64,000 nucleotides of DNA from Tubulanus polymorphus (Eukaryota > Nemertea > Palaeonemertea > Tubulaniformes > Tubulanidae): the NCBI RefSeq assembly GCF_964204645.1, contig NC_134034.1, positions 7,497,414-7,561,413 of the forward strand, written 5' to 3'. The translations under genes were made by a program, and so were the position numbers. Within the stretch, counting starts at the first letter, position 1; every line of letters begins with the position of its first letter. Below the pieces are notes generated by a model that was not told the origin of the DNA, ran no database searches, and saw only the letters and a list, made by a program, of their open reading frames with translations. Of the stretch, positions 1-11,800 are shown piece after piece.

Positions 1-413
1 TGGAAAAGAATTTGATAATTCATTAGTCCATGGACTCTTCGATTATCATAATATCAAATATTTTTCAACAAAATCGGATGAAAAAGCAGCAGTTGTTGAA
101 CGATTTAATAAAACATTAAGAACAAGAGTGTGGAAATATTTTACAGCAAATAATACTTTTAAATGGAATGACATTTTACCAAAATTAATAGGTTATAATA
201 AATCTTATCATTCATTGGAATGAAACCTATTGATGCTAGAAAACCTGAAAATGCCGAAATTGTTTGCAATTATTTTTATGAAGAATTTCTTTTAGATGAT
301 TTTTGTAAACTTAAATATAAAATTGGTCAAAATGTTAGAATTTTTAAAATATAAAAGATATTTCATAAAGAATACGATCTTAATTTTACTAGAGAAATAT
401 ATAAAGTTAAAAA
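1..413 (+). pseudogene. Polinton-type integrase, C-terminal fragment
   Basis: The translation carries the end of a retroviral-like (rve) integrase core. It has a GKEF block followed by VVERFNKTL, which holds the catalytic glutamate, then WKYFTAN and a C-terminal KYKIGQNVRIF block like that of the complete integrases at 23227-24051 and 42329-43165. The gene enters from beyond the window edge and is broken by a TGA near 222 and by later frameshifts. It is clearly related to, but more divergent than, the other two integrases, so it belongs to another Polinton copy or subfamily. It is non-functional as it stands. Confidence 0.75.
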
Positions 414-1372
414 AAGTAATAACAACAAACTGTTCACCTGTTTGCAATTAACCATGCGTTCTAAAATCGGAATTAATATTCCGATTTGGTGTGAAATGTG
501 TGCAGGATCGTCCATTCGTAAAGATTAATAAGGTCTCGAAAGGCGGTCGTCATGCGTGACCGCGTTCAGGACCGTCGATTCAATCGTCGAATTCTCGGTA
601 TTTTTAGGATATGAATGTGCCGAAATCATCTACTGGATTTGTAATATTGAGGATTATATAAGGACGTTAACTTTGTGACTAGAAATTAGGGTGATAACTT
701 ATAATGATAGCCGTAAGACGTCGGTGCTCGTACCGGAAGTAAACAAACCGGCGAAATCGGCTCAACTGATAAACTACAGCTCGTGTCGCCTAAAAACGAT
801 GAATTTCGTAGATACTTTCACCGAGTCAAGACTTTTTAACCCGTTTCAAACGGTATCGTACATGATAGCTTTTGATAATTATTTCGTGTGTAAAAGGCGA
901 GATAAATACGGCGGCGGTACTATTTACCACCGGGAACAATTTCGGGACTAAGCAGCCGCGGTTATCGCCGGCGCTGGAGTAAGGGGAAAGGTATCTTCTG
1001 CAAGGTCGCTAATAAACAAAAGGCGTTTTTGTGAGCTGAATAGATTAGGTTTTGATTAGCTAGTGCGATTAGGCTAAAAAAATTGATACCTTCTTTTTCC
1101 GCTCTGCTGAGCTTAAATGTTGACCCGGCCGGCCTCCTATCTTCCCTATACATTACTTTTTTTAAAAATCGTGATCCATTTTACCATAACAGACCCGGCC
1201 GCTATAGAAATGAACTGTTTATAAATTTTATCATATTTTACAAAAATGACCCGGCCGCTGCGGAGAAACAAGGTATCATTTTTGTTTAGCCTTAGGCACA
1301 ATTTTGATTTGATTAGCTTTGGTCCACAAATGAGCAGTTTAGTTACTACGATTAGGTAACAAGGCTGCCTCC
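414..1372. other. Unassigned sequence between two element remnants
   Basis: No recognisable gene. An 86-residue open frame at 691-951 resembles nothing I know. The motif ACCCGGCCG occurs three times, near 1121, 1191 and 1249. This stretch is GC-richer than the AT-rich Polinton remnant before it, so it is likely host DNA or an unrecognised repeat. Confidence 0.4.
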
Positions 1373-2692
1373 ATGGACAACAAGAAAAAGAGTTCAGCGC
1401 TTCTTATTATCAATGAGCTGCTGAAAACTGACAAATACCCATACCAAAATAAAAATGGGAAGATTACAGCCGTCAGAAATAATCTGTTATGCCCTACGAG
1501 TTCCAGTATATTTCTTGAAACAGAAGTAATGAAACATACAAAAAGTATCTATAAAAAACCGCGGATTACTGATTATGTTGAAAAAACTGTTGAACAATAT
1601 AACGAAGAAGAATTCAGACGAAGTTTCCGCTGTGAGAAGACAACGTATGCTGTAATGATTGAATATATTCAACCATTTATCGACGAGTTGTATATAAATT
1701 ATGTCGAAATAAGCGCTGAAAAACAGTTACTGATATTTCTATATTATGCTTCATGCTAACTTCCATTGATACGTATAGGAGATGTGTTTGGTGTGTGTGA
1801 AGCTACTGTTTTCAAAATTGTTGGTAAGTGGCTGAGTTTTTACCGGCACGGTACAGTTAATTTTTGTTGGGGCTGTGTGCGTCGTGACATTACATAATAG
1901 GCAAATGGACGTCAAAGCATTATTTTTATTTCTTTTTAGGTCTGATGTCAAAGATATTGGTGAATCATGTGCTACCCAAAGTTATTAGTTGGCAATCTGG
2001 GGACAGACAGCGTGAAATCATTGAAGGGTTCAAAGAATTGCAAGGTTTTCCGGGTGCAATAGGAGCCTTAGATGGCACCCACATTCCGATAAAAGCACCG
2101 AAAGAATATCCTGAGAACTATATTAACAGGAAAAAAATTCACAGTATTAATGTGATGGCTGTGTGTGACCATGTAGGCTTTTTCACATCTGTTCATTCGG
2201 GTGGCCTGGTTCAGCACACGATTCCAGAGTTTTTCAAAACTCTCCTCATACATAGATTCAGGGGATGTCGCAGTTCGACGGAAATTATTCCTAGATAATT
2301 CTCACCTTGTAGCTGACTCGGCTTATGCCCTAGAAGAGCATGTTTTAGTGCCTTATAAAGATTTCGGTAATTTGTCAAACAATCAGAGAAATTACAATTT
2401 CAAACATAGTTCAACGCGAATAGGCATCGAGCATGCTTTCGGTACTCTGAAGGGGCGGTTCAGACGGTTGAAATATATTGACATGCATGACCATAATCGG
2501 CTAATTAACTTTTTAACCAGCTGTTTTGTTTTACATAACATCTGTCTACAGCACGAGACATCACTTGACGAATATCTGCGTGATGGTTTAGGTGAAGAAG
2601 TGGCTGGCGATAAAAACGAATATTTTGGAGATTATCCTCAACCCAATGGTGAACAAAAGCGTAATGTCATCAGCTTGCTACTTTCTTTGTAA
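1373..2692 (+). pseudogene. PIF/Harbinger (HARBI1-like) DDE transposase, decayed
   Basis: This encodes the nuclease subunit of a PIF/Harbinger DNA transposon. The catalytic blocks are visible: GALDGTHIPI (first Asp), HLVADSAYALEEH (second Asp) and GIEHAFGTLKGRFRRL (Glu). The N-terminal part (1373-1759) ends in an in-frame TAA, after which the frame continues as a GDVFGVCEATVFKIVG helix-turn-helix-like block. A GT-AG intron at about 1824-1939 then splices into the catalytic part. A frameshift near 2205-2260 separates the first Asp region from the rest. Together with the Myb/SANT-like gene at 3864-4178 on the other strand, this is the usual two-gene Harbinger arrangement. Terminal repeats and a 3-bp duplication were not found. 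Confidence 0.85.
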
Positions 2693-3863
2693 ATTCCAAA
2701 TGTTAATACAGTTATCACCCTCCTCTGGCTTAATTATCTTCATGCATGTTTGTTTAAAAGTTTATGCATGTTTGTCTAAAGGTTTTATAAATCAAACTTT
2801 TCCAGTACCGGTTCTACCAACCACGTGTATGTAGTTCCATCTTTTTATTTTGTCTATGAAAAAATGCTTATCAAATAAATGTACATATATAGTTCAGAGA
2901 AAGTGAAAATTTTCAGATTTTGGCTATGATTGACAAGTTCAGCACCCAGTACCAACCAGTATATATTTGTGAACAATGATCTGATAAAACCATTGATTTG
3001 AAAACTTCAATAAAGTGTCCGTCTATAATTGTCAGAAGAAAAAGAATTGTTCTCTCTCTGTACTTCTCTATTGATTAGGACTAGACCACAGTTCATCATG
3101 GTAAATTGCTGTCCAAAAGTTATTGAAAATTGCATTGGTGACGAGTATGGTAAACGGAGAAAAATCATCAGTCCCGATCTTGCCTTCTTGTTTTCAAATA
3201 AACTTTCCTCTATAACTCAGATTTCCTCAGTCAGTATCGTCCAAATTGTAGAAATTTTTCTGGTCCCAAATTGGCAATTCTATTAAAACCACTTCTTGTA
3301 AAGTCTAAGTAAATCATCTGTAACGAAGTTCACTTAAACACATGAGTACGCCGACAACGACCTTTCTAGTCACCAACTATTAAGTATGTGGATGAGTCCA
3401 AATGCACTAGCCATAGTTCCTTACTACTTATACCGGTAGGTGGAAAGGTTTTATCTATGCCATATACATACAAGTTGCACACTGCTGCAGTCAATAAGTC
3501 AACAACTCTATATCTAAATGTATAGAAGCTTCAATAACGGTAATAAACTTCCTATTAAAATACCAATTAAGAACAAAAGCTTAAAAATTACAGTGATAAA
3601 ATAACATAACGAGACAATCGTCTTTTTAAGTCTTTGAGAGATGATAAATTGCTAAATTATTTTGTTAAAACATAAACAAGAAAAATAAAGCTTATAAAAT
3701 AGATTTCTCGATTGTCAGCAACTACAAGAATTAACGATGAACTCAATCATACAGCTGCTGACAATCGAGAATTGACTTACTACAGTAAACTATACAAGGT
3801 CTACTATTTAAAATCAAGAAACGGGACCTGTGATTTACTCCTGACTACTGAGACCAATCCAAA
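2693..3863. other. Harbinger intergenic region with an inverted repeat
   Basis: No gene is supported between the two converging Harbinger genes. A 14-15 bp inverted repeat lies at about 3706-3720 (TCTCGATTGTCAGCA) and 3756-3770 and could form a hairpin, a possible shared terminator or the trace of a small insertion. Confidence 0.4.
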
Positions 3864-4178
3864 CTAGGTAGAATTTACTGTAATTTTATGCACATCAACC
3901 TCTTCACGAGTCTGGGACTTCTGAATATTGGAAAACGACGACGACGATGACGACAGAACTACACTTGGTCTTACGAATGGCCGACACCCAATATATTCAT
4001 CAAGATCATCATAGTACTTGCAATATTTAGGATCAACTCCCGTCTTTCTGTTGTGTTTTACGCAATTCTTGTACGGCGTTAGAATATTGTTCCACTTCAT
4101 TTTGAGTTGAATCCACGTGTAACAATATTTTATATTTAGTTTCTGCATATTCGAAGCTATTAATCCCCACACATACAT
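3864..4178 (-). pseudogene. Harbinger Myb/SANT-like DNA-binding partner, N-terminally incomplete
   Basis: The 104-residue frame has the pattern of a Myb/SANT-like domain: VWGLIASNMQ, then TWIQLKMKWNNILTPYK, then KYYDDLDEYIG. This is followed by a serine-rich linker. In Harbinger elements this protein brings the nuclease to the transposon ends and into the nucleus (family knowledge). The opposite orientation and proximity to the transposase at 1373-2692 support the pairing. The first helix is missing: the frame upstream of the Met runs into a stop. This is either decay or a missing upstream exon. Confidence 0.65.
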
Positions 4179-4487
4179 GTTTTTTTTAAATAGTTTTCTT
4201 GTCGTTCATTTTGCTGCTATACTTTTTGTGAAGTTTAATAATAACGATTATATAATAACGAATAATAACAATTAATAAACGGACAGCCCCATCAGGCATT
4301 TCTTCTTTCTTTTTATTTGCAGCTTCACATGCACCACCCTCTGAAAGACAACAATGCGGTTTAAATGAACATGTACATGTATGAAACAGGGTGACTGAAG
4401 CATAATTAATTTCAGTAAGGAATAAGTACCTCTATAGTCTATCCCAGTAGTTATGACCGCGGTGCATCAAAGAGTTGTTACACTAAC
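4179..4487. other. Short unassigned flank up to the BEL LTR
   Basis: AT-rich sequence with no recognised gene. It ends in CTAAC (4483-4487), the left copy of the 5-bp target duplication of the BEL retrotransposon. Confidence 0.5.
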
Positions 4488-4712
4488 TGTCAGGAAGGCA
4501 TAAATAACTAACATATAACGAATTCCATTCAACGTATATACGTACAAGGTTTATTAGAGTAATTTCATACACTTCCACCCTGCTTGCGAGAGCTCTAGCA
4601 CACACACCATACAACGCCCTCTACAACACAACCGCGCATGTCACGCGGGAAAATAATAATAACGCGAAAATAATAATACAATATAATTCGTGGCGGGAAA
4701 ATATTCCCGACA
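4488..4712 (-). repeat. BEL 3' LTR (225 bp)
   Basis: On the minus strand this LTR begins TGTCGGGAATATTTTCCCG and ends CTTCCTGACA, giving the usual TGT...ACA boundaries. Its outer edge abuts CTAAC. The partner LTR at 29895-29953 has the same two ends but lacks about 166 internal bases. Confidence 0.85.
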
Positions 4713-4981
4713 TACTCCGGGCACTTAAGGTAATCTACATACATCAACTAACAATTATAACTAAATATTAATTAACCAGCAATAAGTAAATTCCAAATCT
4801 TATCCGTTAACACATCACATAATACGATTAATACAACGAATAATCACAACATTATTTAATACACAAATTCAATACAAGAATACTTCAGAAAATACGCAAA
4901 ATTATAAACCAAAACAGCGGTATGTGTGGTGCCTAAAAAGGCTCCACGATTGACTTATAACACAAGACACAATAATCGCAA

Positions 4982-6184
4982 CTAATCGCTTTCGCTTTCA
5001 CGGTGCTCCGCGGTTTGTCTGATCCTCTGACGTGCTATTTCGGCAGCACGGCGCTGCGGGCGCGGCGAACGTTCCTCACGTACACTATCGTCATCCTCCG
5101 AACGGTTTTCTAAATTAAACGATCGGTCGGCACGGATCTCCAACGGATATGATTTTATGAGAGGTCTGTTGGTGACCCCTGTAGCCATTTTAAGTTGTAC
5201 AGAACGAACGATGTTATCGGCACCGAAATTAAGTTTAGTTACTGTCGCAAGTTTCCACGCGATTCGCGGTCCATCGTTATGAATCAGAACTACGTCCCCG
5301 ATTTTCACTGAAATTTCTCTAGTTCCTGACCGTGCGTGAGATTCGCGCAAAGCGGTCAAGCACTCCTGTTGCCACCTTTTAACGAAGTGTTGACGGTGTT
5401 TAGCCCTTGATCGCGTAATATCTTCGTTGAAATCTGCATCTCGTATATCCTCAACATCTACAATCGGATACGGTACCGTGGATATGCGTCTTCCCTGGAA
5501 CAACTGAGACGGAGTAATTGGATTGGGTTCATTTATCTCGCTTGGAACATACGTTAAAGGTCTATCATTCATAATGGCTTCGATTTCGACGACCAAAGCG
5601 GTTAATTCATCACGATCTAATTTATTTCGGTTCAACATTTTTTTAAATAAGCGTTTTGTCATGCCGATTAAACGTTCGCATAGACAGCCAAACCAAGGGG
5701 CTCTTTTCGGTATAAAACGCCACTCACATGATTTAGCTGATAAGTAATTCACAATATCATCACTTTGACATAATTTCTTTAAAATACTAGCACTACACTC
5801 AAATGTTGTGGCATTATCAGATAACATAAGACTAGGGACTGATCGACGGCTACAAAATTTTCTAAAAGCCAACATAAACGAGTGTGTTGATAAATCAGGT
5901 GTAACCTCTAAATGAATGCGACGCGTCAAAGCGCACGTAAACAAACAAATGTACGATACAGTATTCATTTTACAATAGATAACTCCCGTGTAGTCAACTC
6001 CCGTAACCGAAAAAGGTGGAGCATCTTAAACCCTATAGGTTTGTAACGGAGGAGGGTCAGGATATAAGTAAGGTTTACCCTGGTCTCTCTTACAGGTTAT
6101 ACACTTACTGAGTACTTTCTTAGTTAACTGTCTTAATTTGGGAATCCAAACTCCTTGTCTTACTCTTGTCATAGTATCCGTCAT
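4982..6184 (-). pseudogene. BEL/Pao integrase with C-terminal DUF5641-like domain
   Basis: The frame starts with the integrase zinc-binding region (RQGVWIPKLRQ, then CITCKRDQG). It continues after a stop near 6028 into the rve catalytic core: SDNATTFE holds an acidic residue and WFGCLCERLIGMTKRLFKK holds the glutamate. RPLTYVPSE and PITPSQLFQGR, typical of BEL/Pao, follow. The C-terminal QRHFV-like stretch (KHRQHFVKRWQQECLTALRE) and IGDVVLIHND match the DUF5641 domain that usually follows BEL integrases. The 328-residue part (4982-5968) is uninterrupted. It would catalyse insertion of retrotransposon DNA, but the element lacks its polymerase. Confidence 0.85.
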
Positions 6185-7216
6185 CTGGCTATGTATTTTT
6201 TTCGATCAGCGTCATAAGTCAAAAGGTCCTCGCAATAATCATAAACTGCCGAGGTTTCAGGTGAGTCATCGGGATGCTGTATGCCTAGGGATTCAAGAGT
6301 CCAAAAATCATGGTACTGGGTCGCCTCAGTGTCATCTAGCGTTGTTAACGTACTGAGAAATGAAGAAATGCTAGTTTGAGAAAAATCCGCCACAGGGCCA
6401 CTAACAAAATACCCAACCTTGGACTCTAACGCAATAGGACCATAGCTTATTATCCGGGCGGATCTGATACTCCATAACAAAATCGTAATAAAAATCACAA
6501 CCTATCAATAAATCAATTGAAAATGTCTCATCATCATCAATAGGATGAGCTAAGATTAAACCTTGTAGATAATTGTAATCTTTAAGTATGGTTCTATCAC
6601 CAAGACTAATAGGTTGTGCTATTTGTGGCACCACTAAAGCTTCAATGTTTATTATGGATTGATCGGTACGCTTGACCTTTAAACTGACGACGTCCAGACA
6701 ACGGATTTGTGGATTTGAATTGACACCACCAAAACCAGTAATATTTATCTGATCAGCTCGAATGGGTTTCAAGCCTAAAAAATCAACCAAAGATCTATTG
6801 ACAAACGTCCTCTGAGAACCGTCGACAAATAAAGCGCCAATTTCAGTTGAATAATCTTTGCTAAAAACATGAATAACAGCCGTTTTTAAAGGAACACAAT
6901 TATTAAAACGCTGAGAACATTGAGTCGATCTGTCAACCTTTGGCGTTGAATAAACATTATTTCGTTGAGGACCAACTTTATGTAGAGAACTATTGTGGCC
7001 TTTATGATTCTGGCTACGCGCCGGTGAACCCAGTTGCAAATTTTGAGTATGTTTATGATCGTTCGAGCCTACCGAATTAGAATTATTAGAAACACAAATA
7101 CTGCTATGATGCTTTTTCCTACAAAATTTGCACCTAGTTTCTGATTTACAGTTAAGGGATATATGTCCTGTAAGTAAACAGTTGAAACGAAGACGATTTT
7201 CTCGTATAAATTTCAC
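6185..7216 (-). pseudogene. BEL/Pao zinc knuckle and aspartic protease (DUF1758-like)
   Basis: The N-terminal end carries cysteine-rich zinc knuckles (FNCLLTGHISLNC, then CKFCRKKHHSSIC) typical of BEL gag/protease junctions. A retroviral-type aspartic protease follows. Its active-site loop is GALFVDGSQRTFV, where the usual Asp-Ser/Thr-Gly appears as DGS. The flap and tail include LLIGCDFYYDF. A frame change near 6400-6498 leads to YGPIALESKVGYFVSGPV and FWTLESLGIQ, the normal lead-in to reverse transcriptase. The sequence then jumps directly to the integrase zinc-binding region near 6184, so the RT and RNase H domains are deleted. Confidence 0.8.
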
Positions 7217-7240
7217 CTTGGCTTCTACATCATATTTTAT

Positions 7241-7753
7241 TCATTTTATAGATGAGTGTTTCGCTCCACAATATACACAATTTCGAGAAGAAAACGGATA
7301 TTTATCCACCTGCCCTGATGCAATAAACACAGAGGCTTCAAAATCAGGCTTTACAGAGGTTTTGTTAAATTCAAGTATATCCAATTCATTCTTTAAGCAT
7401 ATTAATAAATTCGGGAATGACCAAATAGTCGAATTCCGACCCCGGGTCATATTTTGTACTAATGTGACTGGCAACCGTTCAAGCAAGACCAGAATCAATA
7501 ATTCACCATAACTGTCTGGAGTTTTTCCAAGACCTTCGAGCAATCGGACATATAAAATAAGCTTATCGTAGAATGCTCGAATGCTAGCTGCGGTATTAGA
7601 TGGCTCGGTTAACTCTAATAGAGCTTTCATATAGGCTGATATTAAGCGCGAAGTTTCCCCAAATCGTGACTTCAGTAGATCAACGGCAATTGTGTAGTTA
7701 TCGGCGGAGGTCGATATACAAGAATAAGCTTCATCGGACAAACATGAACGCAA
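7241..7753 (-). pseudogene. BEL/Pao gag (DUF1759), C-terminal half
   Basis: The translation YLRSCLSDEAYSCIS, then LLKSRFGETSRLISAYMKALLE, matches the DUF1759 gag family (family knowledge). The N-terminal half of the same domain lies 21.7 kb away at 29418-29860, beyond the inserted element. The gene stops exactly at the GAATAT target duplication (7764-7769), which shows that one insertion broke gag. Small frame discrepancies on both sides show the gag was also decaying. Confidence 0.85.
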
Positions 7754-7769
7754 ATATATATCGGAATAT

Positions 7770-7912
7770 TATGGAAGACCTCAGACGACATACGAGATAT
7801 GAGATATAACATACGAGATATGAGATGCAACATACGAGATACGACATATGACATGCGAGATACGACTTATTTACAGTACGGGTGTCCGTCCGCTAGCGCC
7901 ACCGCAGTGTAT
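7770..7912 (+). repeat. Left terminal inverted repeat (about 143 bp) with internal subrepeats
   Basis: It contains three tandem variants of CATACGAGATATGAGAT, then a GTACGGGTGTCC / CGCTAGCGCCACCGCAGTGTAT block. The same order appears in reverse complement at 29265-29411. Similarity stops near 7912. Confidence 0.8.
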
Positions 7913-8526
7913 GTTTTTTCAATATTTACTGCATATAAATCGTTTAATACGGTGACTCGTACAGTCATCGTCAATTATATGAAACCAACATAGTCAACAT
8001 TTTATTCAAACCAGAAATATATTTCTTTTGGATAATGGACACCTGGACCGGACACAACGATATTAGGCCATACTGTGAACACCCTGGACTAGGCGCGCCG
8101 GCCGTTCCTCTCCCGCAGGCGACAAAGTTTTTCAAATCAAAAGATTTTCAAAAGATATCAAACTGTTCAAGTTCATAATATTATGCTATTTCTTGTCTTC
8201 CTTTGGTCTGAAAACGGCCTGGTGTTCAGGAGCCGGAGTTCCGGTTACTCACTGCAGAAAAAATAACTATGTTAACCGCCCGCTAGATCGCCGGCTTTTC
8301 TGCATTAGAAATCAAAATTCTAAAAAAAAACTCCGCAGCCGGAAATCCCGGCCCTCTAGTGTACGCCTCGGCTGTTTGACACCCCTGCCTGAGTTCTTGA
8401 ATCCCAAACAACCCGGGAACCCGTACATCGCCCTGGTATCCAGATTAAGAACTCCCGTGCTCTCTCTCAAGGTTTGAAATCCCCAGCTAAATTCCATCCC
8501 TATCGAGCTACCGGGGCTGACTGGTG
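7913..8526. other. Left interior of the TIR element, no gene seen
   Basis: Open frames here (for example 8193-8477) resemble no known protein. The stretch ends with CTGGTG (8521-8526), the left target duplication of Polinton-1. Confidence 0.5.
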
Positions 8527-8892
8527 AGTAATAGGGAATATCTTGTTTCATACCAAAGGTCGAAAGGTCGAGCTCATAAAAAATGAAAAATATGAAAATA
8601 ATAATAATTTCTATTTGAATTAGGAGTGAAACTCATATAAAATGAAAAATAAATTCGAGTGTGCGAACCTTTGATATGAAACAAGATATTCCCTATTACT
8701 CTTAAAATATTCATATATATGAATAAAATATAAATGAATAACTTCTAAAATCAATTTTAATAAAAAATTTAGTATTAAAATGGAAGCAAATAAGTACTAC
8801 TGCCCAACATGTAATATCAATATAGATAAATCCCAAAAAGCAAGACACAATAAAACGAAAACACATTTAGAGAATAAATTGAAACTAGAATA
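8527..8892 (+). repeat. Polinton-1 left terminal inverted repeat
   Basis: It pairs with 27746-28208. The outermost part (8527-8700) is itself an imperfect palindrome, AGTAATAGGG to CCCTATTACT. It is 95 bp shorter than the 269-bp version at the other three Polinton ends, because part of the inner arm is lost. The repeat runs past the polB start codon (8780) to about 8892, so the first zinc finger of polB lies in the repeat. Confidence 0.85.
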
Positions 8893-11800
8893 TAAAGATG
8901 ATATATTAGAAACTAAATTAGATGAATTAAAGAATGAAAAAGAAACATACAAATGTGATACATGTAATCAATCATTCAGTGATAAAAGATATTATAAAGA
9001 ACATTTAAAATCTAAAAGTCATATTAGAAATAAGAATAATGATATTTTAGGTGAAGATTATTTTGATAAAGATAATGATAAGAAACAGAAGACAATTAAA
9101 AGCATAAAAAATAAATTAAAAAATAAAAGACCATACATGGAAGATGTAAGAAATTATATTAATTCATTAGATAATAAAAAAGATATAGAGATAACCGAAG
9201 CATTTAAAAGTGATATTGGCCCAGCAGCTATCGAGTTTAAATTTCATAAAGGAAAAACATTAGAAGAAAATAAAAAACATTTAGAAAATATGAAAAATAT
9301 TATAAAAATAATTACTGATGTTGAATATCCTAAAATAAGTATATCAGTTAAAGTAAAGTTTATAAAATCTGAAGATAAACCAATATATAATATAAATTCT
9401 CATTCACAACATATTATATCTAAACAACATATAGATGATAAATTAGATAAATGTTATAATGAAGTAAAAACTAAAATAGAAGAGAAATATTTTGAAGGAT
9501 CTGGTTTAATATTTGATGAAATAATATTTATGACTTTACATGTTTATAACACAAAATATAATAAGTTAACTAAATCAAAACCAATTGATGAAAATAATCT
9601 ATCATATTATAAAGAACCAGATATTGAAGCATCGAGTTATATTAAACTACCATTTAAAACTAATGCTGTAATAAATGTACAAAATGAAGATGATAAATGT
9701 TTTCTATGGGCAATTATAAGTTGTTTACACCCAGTTATAGATTATAAACAACATAGTTTTAGATTAACTCATTATAAACCATTTGAAAATAATTATAAGA
9801 TAGATAAGTATCCTGTTATAATTAAAAACATCCCAAAAATAGAAAGAGATAATAATATAAAGATAAATGTATTTGATTTAATCAAATTTCCAAATACAAA
9901 AGGTAACAATATAAAACATTATACATTAGAACCTTTATACCTATCAAAAGATTATGATTCAAACGATGTTATAGATATACTATATTATGAGAATCATTAT
10001 ATGTGGATTAAAAGAATCGATTTATTTTTTAGATCAGAAAATGGTTTCGATAATAAAATATATCTATGTCGAAAATGTTTACATAAATTCAGAACTGAAA
10101 GTGCATTATTAAATAATAAACAATTATGTGAAAATCATGATTATTGTAAATTAGTTTTACCAAATGAAAAGGATAAAATATTAGAATTCAAAAAATATGA
10201 TTACAAAAATAAAGTACCATTTGTAATATATGGAGATTTTGAATCATTCAATAAAGAATTAACTGATCAAGATAGAAAAGAAATATATTATAAAAGAAAA
10301 AAATTAAATTCTAATGAAAATGATTTTTCAGATGAACCACCAAAAACAATACTATCAAAAAGATTCATCAATCAGCTGCTGCTTTCGGGTTATATATTAA
10401 ATCTGATTATCCAGAACTAATTGAAAGTGAATATTATCATTACAGAAATGAAAATGTTATCAATCATTTTTGTGACTTATTAATTGAATATGAAATAAGA
10501 TTTAGTAAATTATTGAATACAAATATAGAAATTATAATGACAGAAGAAGATAAAGAAGCATTTGAGTTTGCAGATAAATGTTTTTATTGTGAAAAGATAT
10601 TTAATTATAAAGATAAAAAAGTAAGAGACCATGATCATTTGAACGGAAAGTTTAGAGGCGCTGCACATGAGAATTGTAACTTACAAGCTAAGAAAATTAA
10701 CTTTGTACCAGTTATATTTCATAATCTATCAGTATATGATGCACATTTATTCATCAAAAAGTTATGCCATAAAATAGAAGAAATTAATAATGAAATAGAA
10801 AGATTAAATTCAAATAGATCAAAAGATAAAATACCAACTTATAAACTTAGAATGTTAGCTAAAACATCTGAGAATTATATATCATTCCAATTTGGTTGCC
10901 TAAGATTTAAAGATTCATATAGATTTTTAAATAGTTCATTAGATAACTTATCAAAATCATTAGTTGATGATGAATTAAAAATATTAAAGCAACATTTACC
11001 AAATAATGATGATTTTCAATTAATGAGATATAAAGGAGGAATTCCATTTTCATTTCATAAATCACATAATGATTTTAACATAACTGAATTATTGAAAGAA
11101 CAATTCTATGATGAATTAAAAAATGAATATGTTAAAGATGAAGTATATAATAGAACATTGAATATTTGGAATCATTTCAAAATAGAAAATCATGGGCAAT
11201 TAGTAGATATATATTTAAAATCAGATGTATTATTATTAACCGATATATTCGACAGGTTTAGAGATGTAAACCTAAAATATTTTAACATTGATCCTTGCCA
11301 TTGTTATTCATCACCAAGTTTAACATGGGATTGTGGATTAAACTTTACAGATCTAAAAATGGATTTGTTAACAAATATAGATCAATTACTATTATTTGAA
11401 AAATCTATAAGAGGAGGAGTTTCAGGTGTATTAGGTGATAGATATTTCAATGTAAATGATAACCCTGGATATAAGTTATTATATATAGATGCAAATAATT
11501 TGTATGGTTGGGCAATGATGGAACCTCAACCTTATGGAGTATTTGAATTAACTGAAGTTTTACAGAATGAAAATAATGATAAATTTGATTGGAAGAAAAG
11601 AATTCTAGATATTGCAGATGATTCAGATACTGGTTACTTCTTTGTTGTAGATTTAGAATATCCTGAAGATAAAAAATTTAAATCTAGAAATCTAGCATAC
11701 TGCCCCGAACATAAAACTGTAACTCATGAAGAATTATCAAATTACCAAAAAAGAATTAAACCCGAAAATCATATTCATACAGAAAAGTTAATGGTAACTC

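Noticed and set aside
7799-7993. Open frame rich in RYNIRDMRC-type repeats
   Set aside because: It lies across the subrepeats of the terminal inverted repeat and is a by-product of them.
8193-8551. Overlapping open frames on both strands inside the TIR element
   Set aside because: No recognisable domain, no intron borders and no repeat of either frame elsewhere; the right side of the element shows no continuation.
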